Assembly (NCBI GenBank): GCA_016928975.1
Contig: JAFGJR010000079.1
Location: 1 to 9,339 of the forward strand
Reading direction: 5' to 3'
DNA from: Sedimentisphaerales bacterium
GTDB lineage: Bacteria; Planctomycetota; Phycisphaerae; Sedimentisphaerales; SG8-4
Length of the DNA: 9,339 bases
Under the pieces are notes generated by a model that was not told the origin of the DNA, searched no databases, and saw only the letters and a list, made by a program, of their open reading frames with translations. How positions within the stretch are numbered: position 1 is the stretch's first letter; every line of letters begins with the position of its first letter. A program made the translations under genes and the position numbers. Positions 6,082 to 9,339 of the stretch are shown in pieces.

Positions 6082-7125
6082 TCATTCCGTCGCGAATTTG
6101 TGCACGGTCGTGCTGGTGAACTTCTCGCCGGGCGAGAGCACGGTGGATGGGAAGGACGGCTTGTTCGGAGAGTCGGGAAAATGCTGAGTCTCCAGGCAAA
6201 CCGCCGCATGCTTGTTGAGCGGCCCGCCGCCCTTGCCGGTCAGCGAGCCGTCGAGGTAGTTGCTCGTGTAGAGTTGGATGCCCGGCTCGGTGGACAGGAT
6301 CTCCATGACCCGCCCGCTCTGCGGCTCGCGGAGCTTCGCACAGAACTTCATGGCCTTGGCATCACCTCGCACAACGTAGTTGTGGTCGTAGCCCTTGCCC
6401 AGATGGTGCAGGCGTTCCCCGATGACTCTGGGGCGACTGAAATCGAGGGGGGTATCCAGCACGCTGGCGATCATGCCCGTCGGGATCAGGTTCTTGTCGA
6501 TGGCCGTGAATTTGCCGGAGTTGATCAGCAGCTCGTGGGCGAGAATACCCGAGCTGTCCGGCCCGCCGAGGTTCCAGTAGCTGTGGTTGGTCAGATTGAC
6601 AACGGTCTTTTTGTCGGTCTGGGCCTCGTAACTGATGCGAAGCTCATCGTCGTTTGTGAGGACGTAGCTGACCGTGCAGCGCAGGCTGCCCGGATAGCCC
6701 TCCTCGCCGTCTTTGCTGAGGTACGTCATCTTCACCCACGCTTCGTTGTCCGCGGCCACCGCCTCCTGCGTGCTCCATAGCTTCTTGTCGAAGCCCACGT
6801 TTCCGCCGTGCAACTGGTTGACGCCCTCGTTGGCGGAAAGCTTGTGTTCGACGCCATCGAGGGTGAATCGCGCGTTGCCAATTCGGTTCGCGTATCGTCC
6901 TACCGTGGAGCCAATGTACGGATGGGGCTGGAAATATCCCTCCAGAGCATCAAATCCAAGAACGACGTCCCTCAGCGTGCCATGCCGATCGGGCACCTCG
7001 ATGGATACGAGCGTCGCGCCGAAGTTCATGATCCTGGCGCGCAGCCCCTTGGAGCTGGTCAGCGTGTAGATATGGACTTCCTGTCCGTCGGGCGTTCGCC
7101 CGAAGGGGTCCGTGTGAGCATTCAT
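6082..7125 (-). CDS. galM: Aldose 1-epimerase (mutarotase)
   Basis: 347 residues, the usual length for GalM, which interconverts alpha and beta anomers of glucose and galactose in the cytoplasm. Family marks in order: FGATLVSIEVPD near 35-46, VGRYANRI at 75-82, NQLHGG at 103-108 with His106, NLTNHSYWNL at 177-186 with the catalytic His181, DHN at 247-249, and CLETQHFPDSPN at 310-321 with the catalytic Glu312. No signal peptide, so it is intracellular, although some relatives are exported. The start at 7125 is fixed by AAAGGAG at 7135-7141, 9 bases upstream, and by a strong promoter further up. It converges with the chimeric gene, whose stop is 54 bases away. No other galactose-pathway gene is next to it. 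Intact, with all the expected catalytic residues. Confidence 0.96.
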   Translation of the reverse strand: MNAHTDPFGRTPDGQEVHIYTLTSSKGLRARIMNFGATLVSIEVPDRHGTLRDVVLGFDALEGYFQPHPYIGSTVGRYANRIGNARFTLDGVEHKLSANEGVNQLHGGNVGFDKKLWSTQEAVAADNEAWVKMTYLSKDGEEGYPGSLRCTVSYVLTNDDELRISYEAQTDKKTVVNLTNHSYWNLGGPDSSGILAHELLINSGKFTAIDKNLIPTGMIASVLDTPLDFSRPRVIGERLHHLGKGYDHNYVVRGDAKAMKFCAKLREPQSGRVMEILSTEPGIQLYTSNYLDGSLTGKGGGPLNKHAAVCLETQHFPDSPNKPSFPSTVLSPGEKFTSTTVHKFATE

Positions 7126-7167
7126 AAATCTGTTCTCCTTTGCCGAATATTCAAGGTAATCCTTCGG

Positions 7168-7196
7168 AATATACCGGCCCTGGATTCCTATGTCAA
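7168..7196 (-). promoter_or_regulatory. Near-consensus sigma70-type promoter of galM
   Basis: On the minus strand there is a perfect TTGACA (plus coordinates 7191-7196), a spacer of exactly 17 bases and TATATT (7168-7173, 5 of 6). The transcript would start near 7161 and carry a leader of about 36 bases with the Shine-Dalgarno AAAGGAG. An 8-base palindrome GAATATTC (7145-7152) lies in that leader. This shows galM has its own promoter downstream of the LamG gene's hairpin. Confidence 0.75.
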
Positions 7197-7233
7197 AGAG
7201 CTTTCGCGCCGCCCCGACGAGCGCAGAAGAGAA

Positions 7234-7266
7234 GCGGGGCCGGTGTCATTGAAACACCGGCCCCGC
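7234..7266 (-). terminator. Hairpin terminator after the LamG-protein gene
   Basis: A perfect 13-bp stem, GCGGGGCCGGTGT (7234-7246) with ACACCGGCCCCGC (7254-7266), and a 7-base loop. It begins 48 bases past the stop of the minus-strand gene ending at 7315. On that strand the stem is followed by TTCTCTTCT, pyrimidine-rich but not a pure T run. It sits upstream of the galM promoter, so it would insulate galM. A related hairpin lies at 9256-9291. Confidence 0.7.
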
Positions 7267-7306
7267 CCAATTTCGGACTTCGAATCCTGAATCCCGGATT
7301 CTCACG

Positions 7307-7323
7307 CAACCGCTCTACGGTTG
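7307..7323 (-). repeat. Small hairpin over the LamG gene stop codon
   Basis: CAACCG (7307-7312) pairs with CGGTTG (7318-7323) around a 5-base loop that contains the TAG stop (7315-7317). It is short and may be chance; it could assist the stronger hairpin downstream. Confidence 0.3.
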
Positions 7324-9174
7324 TGGCGCCACTTTGATCACCTGGATGTCGTCAACGTACAGGCTTCCGGCGCCTGCGGTGGACGGATCGACCTCATTGC
7401 TCACACCGATGGCCATCTGCTTGATCCGGGTCGCATCCACGCCAAGCTCGCTGAACGTCGTCAGTGGAATCTCCCACCGAACCCACGTGGTCCTGGTCAC
7501 CACCAGTGGGTCGCTGTGGCCGGTGAAGACCTCATGGTCGGAGGCGTCCCTGACCGTCACGTAAAACTGGCCAGGCGTGTTCGTGGCCTTGCCTCGGACG
7601 TACAGGACGAGTGCATTGGCGTCATTGATCGTCCAGTCCACGGGAGGCGAGAAGATCCGCTGTGCCTCCGAGTAGTGTGGTTGATCTACGTTGTTGTAGT
7701 CCATCGGCATCGATTGCAAGCCGCCGTGGACGATCTTCTGCTCGGCGAACGGAGGCTCTGCATGCCCGACCGTCGAACCGGTGCCGTTGCCCTGCACGAC
7801 CGTCGGCTCGGTGTAGCCATACCCGTCGATCCATGTCTGGAAGATCCTCTGGTCGACCTCATCGTTGTAGCTTTCGAAATCATCCACCGGCAGGCACGTA
7901 GTGAAGCCCCAGACTGGTCCCGGCATGACGGCGTCGTCGCCCAGGATTTCATCCACTCGCCAGTAGTAGGTGGTCACAGCCTCCAGGATCCCTGGGGCGT
8001 AGTTGGCGTCGTTGATAGCCCGCGTGCCTTTGTCCGTATCGGCTGAGCCCTGGTTGACGTCATTCACATCCGTGCCGAAATAGACGTGGTGTCCAATCGC
8101 GCCCTGGCCGGGCTGCCACGTCAGGTCCGGCGCGATCGGGGCCTCCACCGCACCATCGGCCGGGCTGGGCAGATACGCCGTCAGGGCCTGCATCGTGAAG
8201 CTCCATACGTCCCCTGCGTGGATCGTCTTGAGATCTTTCTCCACCTCGTCCACGCGCCAGTAGTACGTGACGCCGGGCTCAAGGTCGGGCACATAGACGG
8301 TCGTCCTGGTCGAAGGAGGCGGCACGAAATCGCCGGGCCCGAGATCGGGCGCTGTGCTCACGTAGAGTCTATGCAGCACGGCACGATCACCGGCAGTCCA
8401 GGACAGCATGGGGAACATCACGCCCGGATCGCCGTCGGACGGGGTCGGATCGCGGGCGATTGTGAAGTCGGGCAGAATCCCGTCGGTCAGGTCGCGGACC
8501 TGCTCTTGCCCCAGCGCGCGAGTGAAGATGTAGATGTCATCCAGCGCACCGTTCAACGACTCATCATAGTCACTGCGGTCCTCGCCGAATCCGAGGGTGA
8601 CGTTCGCTTCGGCCGCTCCCGCTGCAAATCTCCCAGCCCCTTCGCCGACCTTCTCGCCGTTGATGTAGATTCTGGAGACCTCCCCATCGCACGTGCCGGC
8701 GACGTGCTGCCACTCGTCGATCGCCGGCGCCACGTCGCTCCAGATGTGCAGGGACGCGTTATCCGCGCCTCCCCACTGGATCATGCCGTCGGTGTCGCGA
8801 AGCTGGAAGACCCAGCGCCTGTCCTCATAGCTGAAGCTCTTGCCGGCGATTCCCTGCCAGTTACCGTTGGTCCCGCGCCATAGCAGCCAGGCGGCGACGG
8901 TCAGTTGGCCCCCGGCAGAGGGATCCTCGGTCCCGCAATTGACGCGGCTGGGCTTCTCCCCCTCCACGTTGAAGGTCGCCACCCAACCCCGTACGGGGTC
9001 GCCCATGGTGGTCGCACCGTCCACGGGCGTGCCATCGTGTTGGTTGCCCGAGTAGTCTTTGAAATCGTTCTCATGAACGGGGTAGTACGCCCACAGCGCC
9101 TGGCCCCATGCGGCCGGCACAAGGAGACACACAATCAGCAATGGACACCATACCGCCACCCGTTTTCCAGACAT
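7315..9174 (-). CDS. Secreted LamG-domain protein with two FN3-like modules and a C-terminal jelly-roll-like domain
   Basis: 619 residues. Signal peptide 1-24 (basic start, hydrophobic 7-22, cut at AAWG|QA). A concanavalin-A/LamG domain follows at about 25-232, with the marks LTVAAWLLWRG, DEWQHVAGTCDG, RIYINGEKVGEG and LNGALDDIYIFTRAL. Two related FN3-like modules span about 243-328 and 336-427; each has a P-S-DG opening, an LxW strand, YYWRVDE (304-310 and 403-409) and VW-F-T at the end. The C-terminal domain (about 430-615) starts VDDFESYND and ends SLYVDDIQVIKV, the pattern of a planctomycete beta-sandwich that may bind carbohydrate. No catalytic site, dockerin or sorting motif is visible, so attachment to the cell is unclear. 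The start at 9174 is chosen for its Shine-Dalgarno and for the signal peptide beginning there; longer upstream readings would bury the signal peptide. Binding or cross-bridging of polysaccharide is inference. Confidence 0.9.
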   Translation of the reverse strand: MSGKRVAVWCPLLIVCLLVPAAWGQALWAYYPVHENDFKDYSGNQHDGTPVDGATTMGDPVRGWVATFNVEGEKPSRVNCGTEDPSAGGQLTVAAWLLWRGTNGNWQGIAGKSFSYEDRRWVFQLRDTDGMIQWGGADNASLHIWSDVAPAIDEWQHVAGTCDGEVSRIYINGEKVGEGAGRFAAGAAEANVTLGFGEDRSDYDESLNGALDDIYIFTRALGQEQVRDLTDGILPDFTIARDPTPSDGDPGVMFPMLSWTAGDRAVLHRLYVSTAPDLGPGDFVPPPSTRTTVYVPDLEPGVTYYWRVDEVEKDLKTIHAGDVWSFTMQALTAYLPSPADGAVEAPIAPDLTWQPGQGAIGHHVYFGTDVNDVNQGSADTDKGTRAINDANYAPGILEAVTTYYWRVDEILGDDAVMPGPVWGFTTCLPVDDFESYNDEVDQRIFQTWIDGYGYTEPTVVQGNGTGSTVGHAEPPFAEQKIVHGGLQSMPMDYNNVDQPHYSEAQRIFSPPVDWTINDANALVLYVRGKATNTPGQFYVTVRDASDHEVFTGHSDPLVVTRTTWVRWEIPLTTFSELGVDATRIKQMAIGVSNEVDPSTAGAGSLYVDDIQVIKVAPQP

Positions 9175-9181
9175 GATTGTT

Positions 9182-9188
9182 CTCCTTT
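9182..9188 (-). promoter_or_regulatory. Shine-Dalgarno that selects the start at 9174
   Basis: AAAGGAG on the minus strand, 7 bases before the ATG at 9174, within the sequence GTGAAAGGAG. The pseudopilin gene has the same GTGAAAGGAG at the same 7-base spacing. This site fixes the start over any upstream in-frame codon. Confidence 0.8.
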
Positions 9189-9255
9189 CACCCAAAGACC
9201 ACGCACCCGCAGGAACCCACTCGTTTGCCGGAGACATCGCAGTGGAATCAGGAGC

Positions 9256-9292
9256 GAAGCGAGGCCCGTGTTCTCTGAACCCGGGCCTCGCT
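9256..9292 (-). terminator. Second hairpin, related to 7231-7266; probable terminator of a gene beyond the window, or leader attenuator
   Basis: AGCGAGGCCCG (9258-9268) pairs perfectly with CGGGCCTCGCT (9282-9292). After one mismatch, GTTC (9270-9273) pairs with GAAC (9277-9280) around a 3-base loop. On the minus strand it is followed by TTCGCTCCTGATT, with no pure T run. It lies 82 bases upstream of the LamG-protein start. No promoter was recognised between it and that gene, so an attenuator in the leader of that gene is an alternative to termination of an upstream gene. Confidence 0.5.
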
Positions 9293-9339
9293 GTGCCCAA
9301 TGCAAACCCGACGTCCTCACACCACTACCCACAGTCTGC

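Noticed and set aside
1..9339. CRISPR array, tRNA, rRNA, phage or toxin-antitoxin system
   Set aside because: No regularly spaced direct repeats, no cloverleaf or rRNA signature, and no phage or toxin-like protein seen on either strand.

Overview
The window reads as a chromosomal fragment from a GC-rich Planctomycetota bacterium, most likely of the Phycisphaerae/Sedimentisphaerales kind. Evidence: a pseudopilin-like secreted protein with a KGFTLVE leader of the type that is massively duplicated in that phylum, a large secreted LamG protein with paired YYWRVDE modules, an ELWxxDGT-repeat protein with a dockerin-like calcium loop, and an AAA/DUF4143 gene. The taxonomic placement is inference from protein style; no rRNA or marker gene is present.

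Layout. 1-640 (minus): 5' part of a pseudopilin-like protein gene, cut by the window edge. 641-1127: divergent intergenic region with two back-to-back candidate promoters and an imperfect inverted repeat. 1128-2555 (coding, plus): UAP1/UDPGP-type uridylyltransferase. 2559-2847: no gene recognised. 2848-3423 (plus): a DUF4143-type ATPase reduced to 191 residues by an internal in-frame deletion. 3505-6027 (plus): an 840-residue chimeric envelope/secreted protein, with a GC-rich N-terminal membrane segment, an AT-rich middle carrying a signal-peptide-like segment and one dockerin-like loop, and a GC-rich C-terminal repeat region. 6082-7125 (minus): aldose 1-epimerase, convergent with the chimeric gene and driven by a near-consensus promoter. 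7315-9174 (minus): secreted LamG/FN3-like multidomain protein, followed by a 13-bp perfect hairpin. 9175-9339: leader region containing a second, related hairpin.

The genes do not form one operon. Two encode sugar enzymes (nucleotide-sugar synthesis, hexose mutarotation) and three encode surface or secreted proteins, which fits a polysaccharide-using lifestyle. Each gene appears to be its own transcription unit: separate promoters can be seen for at least galM, the chimeric gene and the uridylyltransferase, and a hairpin separates the LamG gene from galM.

The most unusual features are the sharply AT-rich in-frame island inside the 3505-6027 gene (two 60-base samples are 22% and 37% GC, against 70% on either side), the DUF4143 gene whose ATPase core has been removed at what looks like a short homology, and two related hairpins 2 kb apart that keep pairing through two compensatory base-pair changes. 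No mobile element, CRISPR array, tRNA or rRNA was seen, and no convincing new defence or biosynthetic system.
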